Positions 18,898-26,864 are shown, counted from the stretch's first letter. The stretch is DNA of 64,000 nucleotides from Myxococcales bacterium (GCA_016794505.1 JAEUJZ010000048.1:1-64000), one strand, 5' to 3'. A program made the numbers and translations. Notes: a model not told the origin generated them from the letters alone.

Positions 18898-19980
18898 ATG
18901 GCCCCCAAAAACGAAAGCGCCCGGCTGTCGGGCCGAGCGCTCTCTACAACCTTCGATGCAGGCCGGAAGCTACCACCGGCCACTGACACTCTCAAGCGAT
19001 TGCTAGCCGACCCCGCGACGGCGCTAGATGTGCTGGGTCTGCGCGATCGGGCAAGGCGGCAGGGGCGCGGCTTTGTGCTGCTCTGCCCTTGGCATGAGGA
19101 GCGCACGCCATCGTGTAGCGTCACCCCGGGGCCAGATGGCACGCTGCGGGCGCACTGCTTCGGCTGCGGTGGGGGCGGCGATGTGATCTCGCTGGCTGCC
19201 GCTGTGCTGGGGCTGGATGTGCGGGCCGACTTCCCGCGCGTGCTGTCCGAGCTGGCCGCGCGCTGTGGCCTCGCTGGGGATGTTGCGCGACCTCTGCCAG
19301 CGCTCCCACCGCTGCGACCGGCGCCGCCGCCGTCGTATCCCCCGGCCGATGAAGTCCGCGATCTGTTTGCTCGCTGCCTGCCGGTCTGTGATGACCCTGC
19401 GCTGAGTGTGGCGCTGCTCGGTCGGTCGCTGGACCCTGCGCTTATCGCCGATCGCGATCTGGCGCGCTGTCTGCCCCCAGATGGCCCGCTGCCTGCGTGG
19501 GCTCGCTACGCGGGGCAGAGCTGGCGCGCATCGGGGCATCGCTTGATCGTTCCGCTGTTCGATAGCTGGGGGGCGCTGGTGAGCCTGCATGCGCGCAGCT
19601 TCGCCGCCGATGCCGACCCCAAGGGGCTATCCCCTGCGGGCTATAGCAGCGCTGGTCTGGTGATGGCGGATGGGTTCGCGCGGGATGTGCTGGCGCGCGG
19701 CTGGCCGGCATGGTGGAACCGTAGCGAGCGGCTCACGTTCGTTATCGCCGAAGGGGTGCCGGACTTCCTAACCGATGCGTCGGTGTTCGGTGAGTGGGAC
19801 CAAGCCCCTGCGACACTCGGAGTCATCAGCGGCGCATGGTCCGCCGACGTCGCAGCCCGCATCCCTGACGGCTGCCGCGTAGTCATTCGCACGCACGGCG
19901 ATCCCGCCGGGCAGAGGTATCAGCGGCAGATCGGCGAATCGCTGCATGCTCGCTGTCACGTCGAGGTGGCCCATGGCTAA
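18898..19980 (+). CDS. CHC2-type primase of element 1
   Basis: 360 residues. A CHC2 zinc finger is clear: Cys63 and His66 in CPWHEERTPSCS, Cys87 and Cys90 in HCFGCGGGGDVI. The C-terminal third has a Toprim-like fold: FVIAEGVPDFLTD near 280 and RTHGDPAG near 333, as in phage and plasmid primases. It would lay RNA primers for element replication. It starts 3 nt after the excisionase-like gene and overlaps the next gene by 8 nt, forming one operon. Its first 20 codons contain a terminator-like hairpin for the opposite strand (18911-18941). Confidence 0.88.
   Translation: MAPKNESARLSGRALSTTFDAGRKLPPATDTLKRLLADPATALDVLGLRDRARRQGRGFVLLCPWHEERTPSCSVTPGPDGTLRAHCFGCGGGGDVISLAAAVLGLDVRADFPRVLSELAARCGLAGDVARPLPALPPLRPAPPPSYPPADEVRDLFARCLPVCDDPALSVALLGRSLDPALIADRDLARCLPPDGPLPAWARYAGQSWRASGHRLIVPLFDSWGALVSLHARSFAADADPKGLSPAGYSSAGLVMADGFARDVLARGWPAWWNRSERLTFVIAEGVPDFLTDASVFGEWDQAPATLGVISGAWSADVAARIPDGCRVVIRTHGDPAGQRYQRQIGESLHARCHVEVAHG
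18911..18941 (-). terminator. Leftward intrinsic terminator inside primase 5' end
   Basis: Arms 18916-18925 and 18932-18941 pair over 10 positions. The one imperfect pair is a G-U wobble on minus-strand RNA but an A-C mismatch on the plus strand, and the T-run (TTCGTTTTTG) also lies on the minus strand. It could stop read-through from the leftward repressor gene. Confidence 0.5.
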
Positions 19981-20458
19981 GAAAGCGCCCGACGACAACG
20001 AACGAAGGCAAAAGCAGGGCGCCAGCTTCAGCCCGCTGCGCGAGACAAAGCCCTATCAGTCAGCCAAACCGCTCGCCCAGCCAGCCGATCCGATCGCGTT
20101 TCCGTCCGCTGGCTGGGTGAAGCTCCACAGCGAGCCCCCGCCTTTCCTGGCTGCGTCTTGGAAGCTACTGACCTGGCAAGCGAGAGGCTTGTATCGCCTG
20201 CTGCTGACCCAGTGCGACAGCGATGGTGTGATACCGCTGGGCAAGGTCGGGCTGCGCGGGATCGCCGGCCTTGTGATTGGCCCATGGGATGCGATCGAGC
20301 CCTTCGCACAGGAACTGGTAGCCAACGAATGGCTTGTCTGGGATGACTCGGGGCAATTGCTCGCCGTGGCGTGGTTTCGCGAGAGCCAAGAAAAACGGCA
20401 GACCGCAGGGGCTAAGCGGCAGGCCGAGTATCGCGAGCGCCAGGGCCAGCGACCATGA
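19973..20458 (+). CDS. Replication-associated protein of element 1
   Basis: 161 residues. The ATG at 19973 has GAGGTGG upstream and overlaps the primase stop (ATGGCTAA). Residues 55-140 (FLAASWKLLTWQARGLYRLLL...GVIPLGKVGLRGIAGL...ELVANEWLVWDDSG) resemble a winged-helix domain seen in phage replication organisers, followed by a charged tail (QEKRQTAGAKRQAEYRER). By position and fold it may bring primase or helicase to the origin repeats that start 12 bp after its stop. The family is not certain. Confidence 0.65.
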   Translation: MAKKAPDDNERRQKQGASFSPLRETKPYQSAKPLAQPADPIAFPSAGWVKLHSEPPPFLAASWKLLTWQARGLYRLLLTQCDSDGVIPLGKVGLRGIAGLVIGPWDAIEPFAQELVANEWLVWDDSGQLLAVAWFRESQEKRQTAGAKRQAEYRERQGQRP

Positions 20459-20469
20459 CGACGTTGACC

Positions 20470-20645
20470 GCGTCACGAGTGCGTCACAGTGACAGGGATG
20501 TGACGCTTGAGCCGTCCTTTGGCGTCACCACGAAGTCACCGAGACAAGAGAGTGACGCTTGCGCGTCACAGAGACGTCACACGAGAGACAGTGAGACGTC
20601 TAGAAGGGAGACGTCACGCGTGCGTCACTGTGACAGCGATGTGAC
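20470..20645. repeat. GTCAC repeat cluster, probable replication origin of element 1
   Basis: Thirteen GTCAC or GTGAC pentamers lie within 176 bp. Two identical layouts, at 20472-20504 and 20613-20645, read GTCAC-6-GTCAC-1-GTGAC-6-GTGAC, i.e. starts 11, 6 and 11 bp apart, giving a palindromic module. Between them lie two further GTCAC pairs, each 11 bp apart (20524/20535, 20565/20576), and one GTGAC (20552). The region lies between the 3' ends of convergent genes, where no promoter is expected, right after the primase operon. That favours an origin or other structural site over an operator. Confidence 0.75.
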
Positions 20646-20710
20646 ACCGCTGGCGATCAAGATCGCGCTGCCTTTCCAGCGAGGAAGGGGGATGTCTGGG
20701 AGTGCCGAGC

Positions 20711-21247
20711 CTAGGCTTGCGCAGTCGTCTGAGCCGTCCGAGAGGATCGCCCACGCGGCAGTAGATCTCGGGGGCCGATGCCGTATGCCAGCCAGCACGG
20801 CGATACTCGCAGCGCCGCAGCTAGCGTTTCCACAGTCGCCAACGTCGGGACACTCTGTCCTGTTTCGGTCATGTGCACCATGTTGGCGGACGCTTTCGAT
20901 CTGCGGGCAACCTCTCGCAGCGAGAGCGCCATGGCATCTCGTGTCTCGTGCAGACGCTGAGGCAGGGATGCGCTGTGCAGAATGTCATCGGCTGGGCAGT
21001 CAACCTCGACACCGAATGCCAGCGCGCACGGACTTCGCCCGAGGGCTCGCGCCAAGTGTTCGACGGTATCAACGCGCGGTATGCGCCCGCCATTTTCCAG
21101 CGCGGTCGCCGTGCCTCTGTCTAGCCCGGCCGCTGCTGAGAGAGCCGAGCCGCTGAGGTTTGCGGCCTTTCTCGCACGACGCAAACGCTTGGCGAATTGA
21201 GCATGCAGGGGATTGGGGCGACCACGAACCACGCCACTCGGTAGCAC
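20711..21247 (-). CDS. Tandem double-HTH (XRE-XRE) repressor
   Basis: About 178 residues from a GTG at 21247; a TTG at 21313 would add 22 residues, and the start is uncertain. Two Cro/CI-like domains sit in one chain: the first around FAKRLRRARKAANLSGSALS...GLDRGTATALENGG, the second around LHETRDAMALSLREVARRS...ASANMVHMTETGQ. Each is followed by the same ending (RALGRSPCALAFG and AALRVSPCWLAYG), so one arose by duplication of the other. There is no peptidase or dimerisation domain of the LexA type. It is oriented opposite to the replication operon and is the likely master repressor of the element. Confidence 0.82.
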   Translation of the reverse strand: MLPSGVVRGRPNPLHAQFAKRLRRARKAANLSGSALSAAAGLDRGTATALENGGRIPRVDTVEHLARALGRSPCALAFGVEVDCPADDILHSASLPQRLHETRDAMALSLREVARRSKASANMVHMTETGQSVPTLATVETLAAALRVSPCWLAYGIGPRDLLPRGRSSRTAQTTAQA

Positions 21248-21348
21248 GCACCTTGTTGGTGGGCTAGTTGAACTGAAATGTTGACGATAGTGATGGTTTC
21301 TTGGTACAGGCAAACAGCAGTAAACAGACGACTGCGCTGTGCAGCGTC

Positions 21349-21388
21349 AAAAACAAAAAAGGCTCGACCGTCGGGAAACGGCCGAGCC
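21349..21388 (-). terminator. Leftward intrinsic terminator upstream of the repressor
   Basis: Arms 21361-21371 and 21378-21388 form an 11-pair stem with a 6-nt loop; the single imperfect pair is a G-U wobble on minus-strand RNA. It is followed on that strand by six T, a G and five T. It lies about 36-100 bp upstream of the possible repressor starts, so it either blocks leftward read-through into the repressor or acts in its leader. Confidence 0.65.
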
Positions 21389-21448
21389 CACAGCCCGCGC
21401 CGAATCTCAACCTACCAAGTCACGGTTCGACGCGAACGGAGGCACTCT

Positions 21449-21811
21449 ATGTGCTTTGGTCCCCCTGCTACAAGTGCGTCTTCTCGTCGTCGTTCCCCGT
21501 CGCTGCGGCTGAGTCCGCCTCGCGTCGTAGCTGCGCTGGATTTGCAGAAGTCCGGCGAGCGGCGAGCCATGGACATGTTGCACGGCTACACCACAGGCCC
21601 GCGGAAGATCTGGCGAGTGCTGGCGATGCGCCGCGATGCGGACGCGCTGCGCGTGGCTGTCGAGTGGTCCCGCGATCGGTCTGCGGCGATGTTCGCGCTG
21701 GTGTCGATTGGGTTCGCTGATGGTGTCGTCGATTGCCGCTTCATGGACTCGGGCGAGGCTGCGCGGGCGGCGCTGACCAGATCGGGCAAGTCGCAGCGGA
21801 AGGGGGGCTAG
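21449..21811 (+). CDS. Small hypothetical protein before the integrase
   Basis: 120 residues. The ATG at 21449 has GGAGG 6 nt upstream; the frame is open to 21278, but a terminator-like hairpin lies in between. The C-terminal 80 residues look like a compact alpha/beta domain (KIWRVLAMRRDADALRVAVEWSRDRSAAMFALVSIGF). No family is recognised. The stop is 3 nt before the integrase start, so the two are probably co-transcribed. Confidence 0.6.
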   Translation: MCFGPPATSASSRRRSPSLRLSPPRVVAALDLQKSGERRAMDMLHGYTTGPRKIWRVLAMRRDADALRVAVEWSRDRSAAMFALVSIGFADGVVDCRFMDSGEAARAALTRSGKSQRKGG

Positions 21812-21814
21812 CGC

Positions 21815-22960
21815 ATGGGCACGGTATCGAATCGCGGAACCAAGGAACGGCCCCTTTGGTACATCCGGTATGTGGACGGCGACGGGAAACGCAAGAATCG
21901 GCCCAGCTATCAGCCCACGAAGAAGGATGCAGAGCGCTACCTTGCCGAAGTGGAAGCGAGGGTTGCTCGCTGCGACATCGGCATCCCCGATCCCAGCCCT
22001 GAAGATCTGCGGAAGCGAACCGTCACCGTGCGGGAGCTGGCCGAGCGGTTCTTGGCGGAGTACGACCCGCCCCGGCTGCGCAATCGCAAGCGCTACATCA
22101 ACCTGGCTAGCTCGTCGTGTAATCAGCGGCTGTTTCCGTTCCCCATCGCGTCGATGGCGGCGGCGGCGGTGAAAAAGCGCGACGTGGAAGCCTACCGGGA
22201 CGCTCTGCGACGGGAGAAGTATGCGAACAAGACGATCAACCTGACGCTGGAATGGCTGAGTCGCATCTACACGTGGGCGATCGATGCGGAGCTTGTCGAG
22301 AGCACGAATCCGGCGACTCGGGCCGAGCGGCTGCGGACGGAACCCTCGGAGGAGCACTACACACGCGAACAGGTCGCGGCGCTGATGTCGGGGCCGGACC
22401 CGCACCCCATGATCGCCATGGCCCTGTACACCGGCATGCGCAAGGGGGAGCTTTTCGGGCTGACCTGGGCATGTGTTCGCTTTGACCTGGGGCGAATCGA
22501 CGTCCGCAAGTCGTTTGACGGCCCCCCGAAGAACGGCAGGCCGCGAGCGATTCCGCTGCATCCCGAGCTGGTGCCGATCCTGCGGGCTTGGCAAAGCCGC
22601 TGCCCTCCGACCCCGCAGGGCTTAGTTTTCCCGCTGCGGACGGCCAAGGGCTACCGGCCCGCAGTGCACACCGATACCGGCGATCTGCGCTTGGTTCTGA
22701 CCGCTGCGGGCTGCCCCGGTCATCTGGAGCGTCCCTGGCACGCCATGCGCCACACGTTCGCGACGATGTTCTGCGAGGCCGGCGGCACCCCGGATGCACT
22801 CAGCCGCATCCTGGGGCATAGCGGCGGTGGAAACTCCATCACCGCCGGCTACGTCCATGTGTCGATGGACTACCTAGCACGGGAGCTGGCCCGCTTGTCG
22901 CTGCGCCCCCTGGGGCCGGACAACGTGATCTCGATGCAGGCTTTCCGGCACACGGGTTAG
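21815..22960 (+). CDS. Tyrosine recombinase (integrase) of element 1
   Basis: 381 residues. An N-terminal arm-binding-like region (WYIRYVDGDGKRKNR), a SAM-like core-binding domain (70-165) and the catalytic domain are present. Catalytic residues by motif: Arg209 in YTGMRKGE, a Lys near 239, His309 and Arg312 in HAMRH, His335 in LGHS, and the nucleophile Tyr346 in AGYVH. It should integrate and excise element 1 at the 16-bp repeat. Its gene ends 33 bp before the right arm sites. It is of the same family as the integrase at 45969. Confidence 0.95.
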   Translation: MGTVSNRGTKERPLWYIRYVDGDGKRKNRPSYQPTKKDAERYLAEVEARVARCDIGIPDPSPEDLRKRTVTVRELAERFLAEYDPPRLRNRKRYINLASSSCNQRLFPFPIASMAAAAVKKRDVEAYRDALRREKYANKTINLTLEWLSRIYTWAIDAELVESTNPATRAERLRTEPSEEHYTREQVAALMSGPDPHPMIAMALYTGMRKGELFGLTWACVRFDLGRIDVRKSFDGPPKNGRPRAIPLHPELVPILRAWQSRCPPTPQGLVFPLRTAKGYRPAVHTDTGDLRLVLTAAGCPGHLERPWHAMRHTFATMFCEAGGTPDALSRILGHSGGGNSITAGYVHVSMDYLARELARLSLRPLGPDNVISMQAFRHTG

Positions 22961-22992
22961 CCTCGCTTCCCCCGCCAATCGCCGTCCGATTT

Positions 22993-23010
22993 GGACCAGA
23001 TTTGGACCAA
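22993..23010. repeat. Candidate integrase arm sites, right end of element 1
   Basis: TGGACCA starts at 22993 and 23004, 11 bp apart and in the same orientation as the left pair. They end 46 bp before the right att copy. CGGACGCAAAAC at 23016 repeats the left-end 12-mer. Confidence 0.65.
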
Positions 23011-23056
23011 ACTGCGGACGCAAAACGGCTCTCCCGTCGAGAAACGAGGGGGCCTT

Positions 23057-23072
23057 AGATGGGCAGAACCTA
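23057..23072. repeat. Right att copy of element 1
   Basis: Identical to 15619-15634. An imperfect hairpin at 23028-23055 ends 2 bp before it and resembles the 21361 terminator stem (shared CCGTCGxGAAACG), but lacks a good T-run. Confidence 0.82.
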
Positions 23073-23183
23073 GCACAATCCAGCGGCCTGGGATCCAGCC
23101 ACCCTACATGTGTCATCGAGTCGATTGCTTCCCAGTGCCGCGGCAGGCTTTACGCGTCACGCGGCAGCGACTAGCGTGTGGCC

Positions 23184-23981
23184 ATGTCTGCATCCCAATC
23201 TCTCGACACGTATTCGTACAACCGCAGCGCCTGGAATCGCGAGGTCGACGCGGGCAAGAACCAGTGGACGCAGCCCGTTTCGCCCGAGCGGATCGAGCGT
23301 GCCCGGCGCGGGGACTGGCAGGTCGTGCTCACTCCCAGCAAGCCGGTGCCGCATGCGTGGTTTGGTGCCAAGAACGGCCGACTCGACGGTCTGCGCCTGC
23401 TCGGCCTGGCCAGCGGAGGCGGGCAGCAAGGGCCGATCTTTGCCGCCGCCGGGGCGGATGTGACGATCTTCGATGCCAGCGATCGTCAGCTGGATCAGGA
23501 TCGCCAGGTTGCCGAGCGCGATGGCCTATCGATACGGACTCTGCAGGGCAACATGAAGGACTTAAGCGCTCTTGCAGACGACAGCTTCGATGTCGTCTTT
23601 AACCCCTGCAGCTTGGGCTTTGTCGACGAGGTTCGTCCGGTATTTCGCGAAGTGGCGCGGGTCCTGCGACCCGGCGGAGCGTTTCTCTGTGGCTTCGTCA
23701 ACCCGTGGTTCTATCTGTTCGACAGCGACGCGTTCGACGCCGGCAAGCTCGTCGTCAGCCGTCGCCTGCCGTATCGCGACCAGGACTATCCCGACATGAT
23801 GGCCAAGTTCTACGACAAGGGCGAGCCGATCGAGTTCAGTCACACGTTGGACGATTTGCTCGGGGGTCAGCTTCAGGCGGGGCTGCTTCTGTCCGACCTG
23901 TTCGAGGATAGCTGGAGCGACTGGCGAGCCCTCTCGGGCATCGCCGAGCCCTTCTTGGCGACGCGTGCCATCAAAAAGTAA
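23184..23981 (+). CDS. Class I SAM-dependent methyltransferase
   Basis: 265 residues from the ATG at 23184; a GTG 6 nt earlier is possible. Methyltransferase motifs: LRLLGLASGGGQQG (motif I), VTIFDASDRQLDQ (motif II), SFDVVFNPCSLGFVDEV (motif IV), and VARVLRPGGAFLCGFVNP (motif VI), in the Methyltransf_11/25 order. The GASxGxG loop is written GLASGGGQ, a frequent variant. The substrate is unknown. Before element 1 inserted, this gene would have shared a roughly 145-bp divergent promoter region with the collagen-like gene. Confidence 0.88.
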   Translation: MSASQSLDTYSYNRSAWNREVDAGKNQWTQPVSPERIERARRGDWQVVLTPSKPVPHAWFGAKNGRLDGLRLLGLASGGGQQGPIFAAAGADVTIFDASDRQLDQDRQVAERDGLSIRTLQGNMKDLSALADDSFDVVFNPCSLGFVDEVRPVFREVARVLRPGGAFLCGFVNPWFYLFDSDAFDAGKLVVSRRLPYRDQDYPDMMAKFYDKGEPIEFSHTLDDLLGGQLQAGLLLSDLFEDSWSDWRALSGIAEPFLATRAIKK

Positions 23982-24074
23982 GGCGCTGGCAGAATGCGGC
24001 TGCGGTCGTGGGGGGCTGCCGCCGTCGTGCGACTGAGTCGGGGAGGGCGGGGAGACGCGAGGGCAGGGCGGGGA

Positions 24075-25019
24075 CTACCAGGCCATGCCCAGAGCCACGA
24101 TGGCGGCGAGAGCAATTCCCGAGGCTGCAAGACCGGTATTCAGCCCTGCGTCGATCAGTAAGCGGCGGCGCGCTTCCGAGAGGTGATCGCCGACGACCAA
24201 GATGGCGTCTTTGCCCAAGCGCAGGCTCTGCTGGCCGCGGAAGGCACTGTCGCCGGCTTTCTCGACGGGACCCTGCACGGCGGCCCGCAGTCCTTCGACG
24301 GCCATGCTGTCGCCCAAGCTGGCTGCGCGACCCAAGCCGACCGATAGGATCTCGCCTTGCTCGGTGTACACGGTCACGCGCTTCTCGCCACTGCGCAGCG
24401 TGAACACGCCCTTGTCCGTCTGTTCCAGGATGCCTTCGACCACGGGCTCGCCGCGCAGACGACGCACGCGGCGCAGATCGCCGATCGCTAGCCACAGAAG
24501 CGGCCCCATCGCCAGGATCCCCAGCAGGAACAGCGATGGATGCGCCGGGGCGTTTTCCAAGCGATGGATGCGGTTCACGATCTTGTCCGGCTCGACGGCC
24601 GAAAGCGGCCCGAGATCGCGCAAGAGGGGCGGCTTGTTGTCCGGTCCCAGCCCCGGCAGGCTCTGCCCAGCGGCTGTCAGGCGAACGGGCAAGTGGCCGG
24701 CGCAGGCGGCGACGGCTTGCACGGTGTTGGGGCCTTCTTCCAGCCAAAGCTGGCAGTCCAGCCACTCGGGCGGCAGCGGCGCGCTGGCATAGCGTTCCAG
24801 CTTGCCGTCGAGCCGAGTATCCACGACGACCAGGCGCCCGAACTGCGGCTGTTTGCGAAAGACCAGCGAGCCCTGTAGCCATGCCAGCGTCGCGCGCTGC
24901 TCGCGCTGGCCGCCTGTCAGCGCCGAGATATAGAGCTGCGGCGAGCGCATGTCATGCAAGCGGATTCCGAAGGCCACTGCCAGCCACAGAAAGGCGAAGC
25001 CGAAAGCCAACCGACGCAT
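24075..25019 (-). CDS. Three-helix membrane protein of unknown function
   Basis: 314 residues from the ATG at 25019, which has GGAGGTAG 5 nt upstream. Transmembrane segments are visible at about 3-18 (LAFGFAFLWLAVAFGI), in the middle (LFLLGILAMGPLLWLAIG) and at the C terminus (GLAASGIALAAIVALGMAW). Between the second and third is a soluble, mostly beta domain (VEGILEQTDKGVFTLRSGEKRVTVYTEQGE). The layout is reminiscent of GIDE-type membrane proteins, but no RING or key residues support that. It is divergent from the RlmM-like gene. Confidence 0.72.
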   Translation of the reverse strand: MRRLAFGFAFLWLAVAFGIRLHDMRSPQLYISALTGGQREQRATLAWLQGSLVFRKQPQFGRLVVVDTRLDGKLERYASAPLPPEWLDCQLWLEEGPNTVQAVAACAGHLPVRLTAAGQSLPGLGPDNKPPLLRDLGPLSAVEPDKIVNRIHRLENAPAHPSLFLLGILAMGPLLWLAIGDLRRVRRLRGEPVVEGILEQTDKGVFTLRSGEKRVTVYTEQGEILSVGLGRAASLGDSMAVEGLRAAVQGPVEKAGDSAFRGQQSLRLGKDAILVVGDHLSEARRRLLIDAGLNTGLAASGIALAAIVALGMAW

Positions 25020-25160
25020 CGAGCTACCTCCAGCGACGATGGGCCTGCGGTGTATGCAGCGGCCAAGGCAGCCAGGGCTGCCCATGCATCGTCTAAGTCG
25101 TCAGGAATTGTTGTGGGCGCTGAGCGGGACTTCTCTATATGCTGCCCGCAGCCGTTCGCC

Positions 25161-26660
25161 ATGCCAACCACTCCTTTTGACCCTTCCCACGAGTCCAACC
25201 GTCCCGGCTATTTGCGCCGTGCGTCGGGTTCCATGGCCGCTGGCCATCCACCGGTTCCCGTTCGCGGAAATGCGTCGGCACGGCCGGTCCGCCCGGTTCC
25301 TCCAACCGAGCCGCGCGCTGTCGATTCAATCACCGCGCCGCAGCGTGGCGACTGGCTGTTCACCTGTCGACCCGGTGCAGAGGACGATGTCGAAGACGAG
25401 CTTCGCGCGATCCGCATGAGCCCGGTCGTCCTGCAAGCCGGCCTGGTGATGGCCAAGGGGATCACAGAAAAGGGCAAGCGTGTGCCACCGACGGCGCTGC
25501 ATGGCCTGATATTCGCGCGGCAGGCGGTGCCGGTGCAGCGGCTGTCGGAGCTGCGCGGTCTGGATCCGGCTGCCGCGGCCAAGCACATCGTCGATGGCAT
25601 CTGTCGTGACTTGAAAGATCGGCCGCTGGCGGTGCAGGTCTTTGCGGCCGACAGCGAGAGCGGAAAGCAGCTCGCAGGGCGCTGTTCGGCGCTGCATGCA
25701 GCCCTGATGCACGAGCTTGCCGCGGGCGGGTTTTCCGTCGCCGCGAACGGGCCCGCTGCCCACAGCGAAGGCGGCCAGTTGTTGATGGTCTGCTTGCTGT
25801 CGTTTGATCAAGCCGTGGTGGGGGCGCTGCTGTCTAGCGCTGCGCTTAGCCTGCATCCCGGCGGCATTCTGCGCGTACGTCGGTCCCACGATGCGCCATC
25901 GCGATCGGCCAGCAAGCTGTCGGAGGCGCTGGCCTGGCTTGGGCACGGCCCGCAAGGGGGCGAGAGCTGCGTCGATCTTGGGGCGGCCCCCGGCGGCTGG
26001 AGCCAGGTCCTCGCCGAGAGGGGCTGTTCCGTGATCGCTGTCGACACCGGCAGGCTGGCCGCGGGGCTGTCGCGGCGCATTCAGCATGTCCGGCAAAACG
26101 CCTTTGACTATGCCCCGGACGAGTCCGTCGACTGGCTGTGCTGCGACATGGCCTATCGACCTCTAGAGGTCGCCGGTCTGCTCGCGCGCTGGGGGCGTCG
26201 TCGCTGGGCGCGCTTCTTGGTGGCGAACATCAAGCTGCCGATGAAGCAGCGCGTGGCCATGCTGGGTCGCGTGCGCGAGATCTTGGAATCGGGCGGCTGG
26301 ACGGGCCTGCGCGCTCGCCAGCTCTATCACGACCGCGACGAGGTCACGCTGTTCGCGTGGCGTGGCTTCGGCTTGGATACCCGAGTTCAGCACCAGAGCC
26401 CGCGCATCAAGACCGAGACTGCCGTGCCGTTCCGTGCCCCCAAACGCGGGACTGCGCGAGAGGGGCGCCCCGCCGCAGCCAAGCCAGCCCTGGGCGCTCG
26501 TCCCGGCAAGGCATCCTCAGCGCGAGGCAAGCCAGCGCGTTCGAGCCAAGCCGGTCAAGCGCGAGGCAAGCCAGCGCGTTCGAGCCAAGCCGGTACAGCG
26601 CGAGGCAAGCCGGCGGGTTCCGCACGTGGCTCCTCGCGGCCTCCTCGTCGAGGTCGCTGA
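25161..26660 (+). CDS. RlmM-like 2'-O-ribose RNA methyltransferase with repeat tail
   Basis: 499 residues from the ATG at 25161; the frame is open to 24954 but without protein-like sequence. An N-terminal RNA-binding (THUMP-like) part starts with FTCRPGAEDDVEDELRA. The Rossmann domain has CVDLGAAPGGWSQVLAERG, an Asp in WLCCDMAYRP and a Lys in VANIKLPMKQR, as in RrmJ/FtsJ and RlmM, which methylates 23S rRNA C2498. The C-terminal 70 residues are Ala/Lys/Arg/Ser-rich with 13-residue repeats. The target in this organism is inferred, not shown. Confidence 0.8.
   Translation: MPTTPFDPSHESNRPGYLRRASGSMAAGHPPVPVRGNASARPVRPVPPTEPRAVDSITAPQRGDWLFTCRPGAEDDVEDELRAIRMSPVVLQAGLVMAKGITEKGKRVPPTALHGLIFARQAVPVQRLSELRGLDPAAAAKHIVDGICRDLKDRPLAVQVFAADSESGKQLAGRCSALHAALMHELAAGGFSVAANGPAAHSEGGQLLMVCLLSFDQAVVGALLSSAALSLHPGGILRVRRSHDAPSRSASKLSEALAWLGHGPQGGESCVDLGAAPGGWSQVLAERGCSVIAVDTGRLAAGLSRRIQHVRQNAFDYAPDESVDWLCCDMAYRPLEVAGLLARWGRRRWARFLVANIKLPMKQRVAMLGRVREILESGGWTGLRARQLYHDRDEVTLFAWRGFGLDTRVQHQSPRIKTETAVPFRAPKRGTAREGRPAAAKPALGARPGKASSARGKPARSSQAGQARGKPARSSQAGTARGKPAGSARGSSRPPRRGR
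26521..26615 (+). repeat. 39-bp tandem repeat in the RlmM-like gene
   Basis: Two full units (26521-26559, 26560-26598) and part of a third, nearly identical, encode GKPARSSQAGQAR and GKPARSSQAGTAR. The unit length is a multiple of three, so copy-number change would keep the frame. Confidence 0.85.
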
Positions 26661-26864
26661 GAGATCGACGCAGGGTGCCAGGGCATCACTCGGCGCCGAT
26701 GGGCCAGATCTGAACATCGTCGGCTCGCTTTTGGCCACCCTCGGTGCGTGCGTTCCGCCCTACGCTAGAGCCTCACGGGATCGCTTGATCCAGCCACCCT
26801 GCGTACTGCCACCCTGGCTGGGAGGCCGGGTTGTGTTCGTCCCTGCTCGAACCGGAGGCCGCCG

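Larger units (their letters stand above)
15619..23072. mobile_element. Integrated element 1: satellite-like replicative island, 7.4 kb
   Basis: The bounds are a perfect 16-bp direct repeat (15619 and 23057), 7438 bp apart. The integrase gene ends 96 bp from the right copy. Inside lie a tandem double-HTH repressor (minus strand), an XRE protein, an excisionase-like protein, a CHC2 primase, a replication-associated protein, a dense GTCAC repeat cluster, and unknown cargo at 16003, 16621, 17100 and 21449. No capsid, portal, terminase large subunit, tail, relaxase or conjugation gene is recognisable. The set resembles phage satellites (PICI-like) or small replicative islands. It sits between the divergent collagen-like and methyltransferase genes, so no gene is broken. 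Confidence 0.85.

Noticed and set aside
20455..21156. 233-codon plus-strand frame starting at the stop of the 19973 gene
   Set aside because: Its first part is the GTCAC repeat cluster and the rest lies antisense to the repressor, which has clear HTH motifs. The translation has no domain character.
23028..23055. Third terminator-like hairpin next to the right att
   Set aside because: It has mismatches on both strands and no proper T-run, so it is mentioned only as a possible degenerate copy of the 21361 hairpin.
15619..23072. tRNA gene as target of element 1
   Set aside because: Neither att copy lies in a cloverleaf-like sequence; the target is intergenic.
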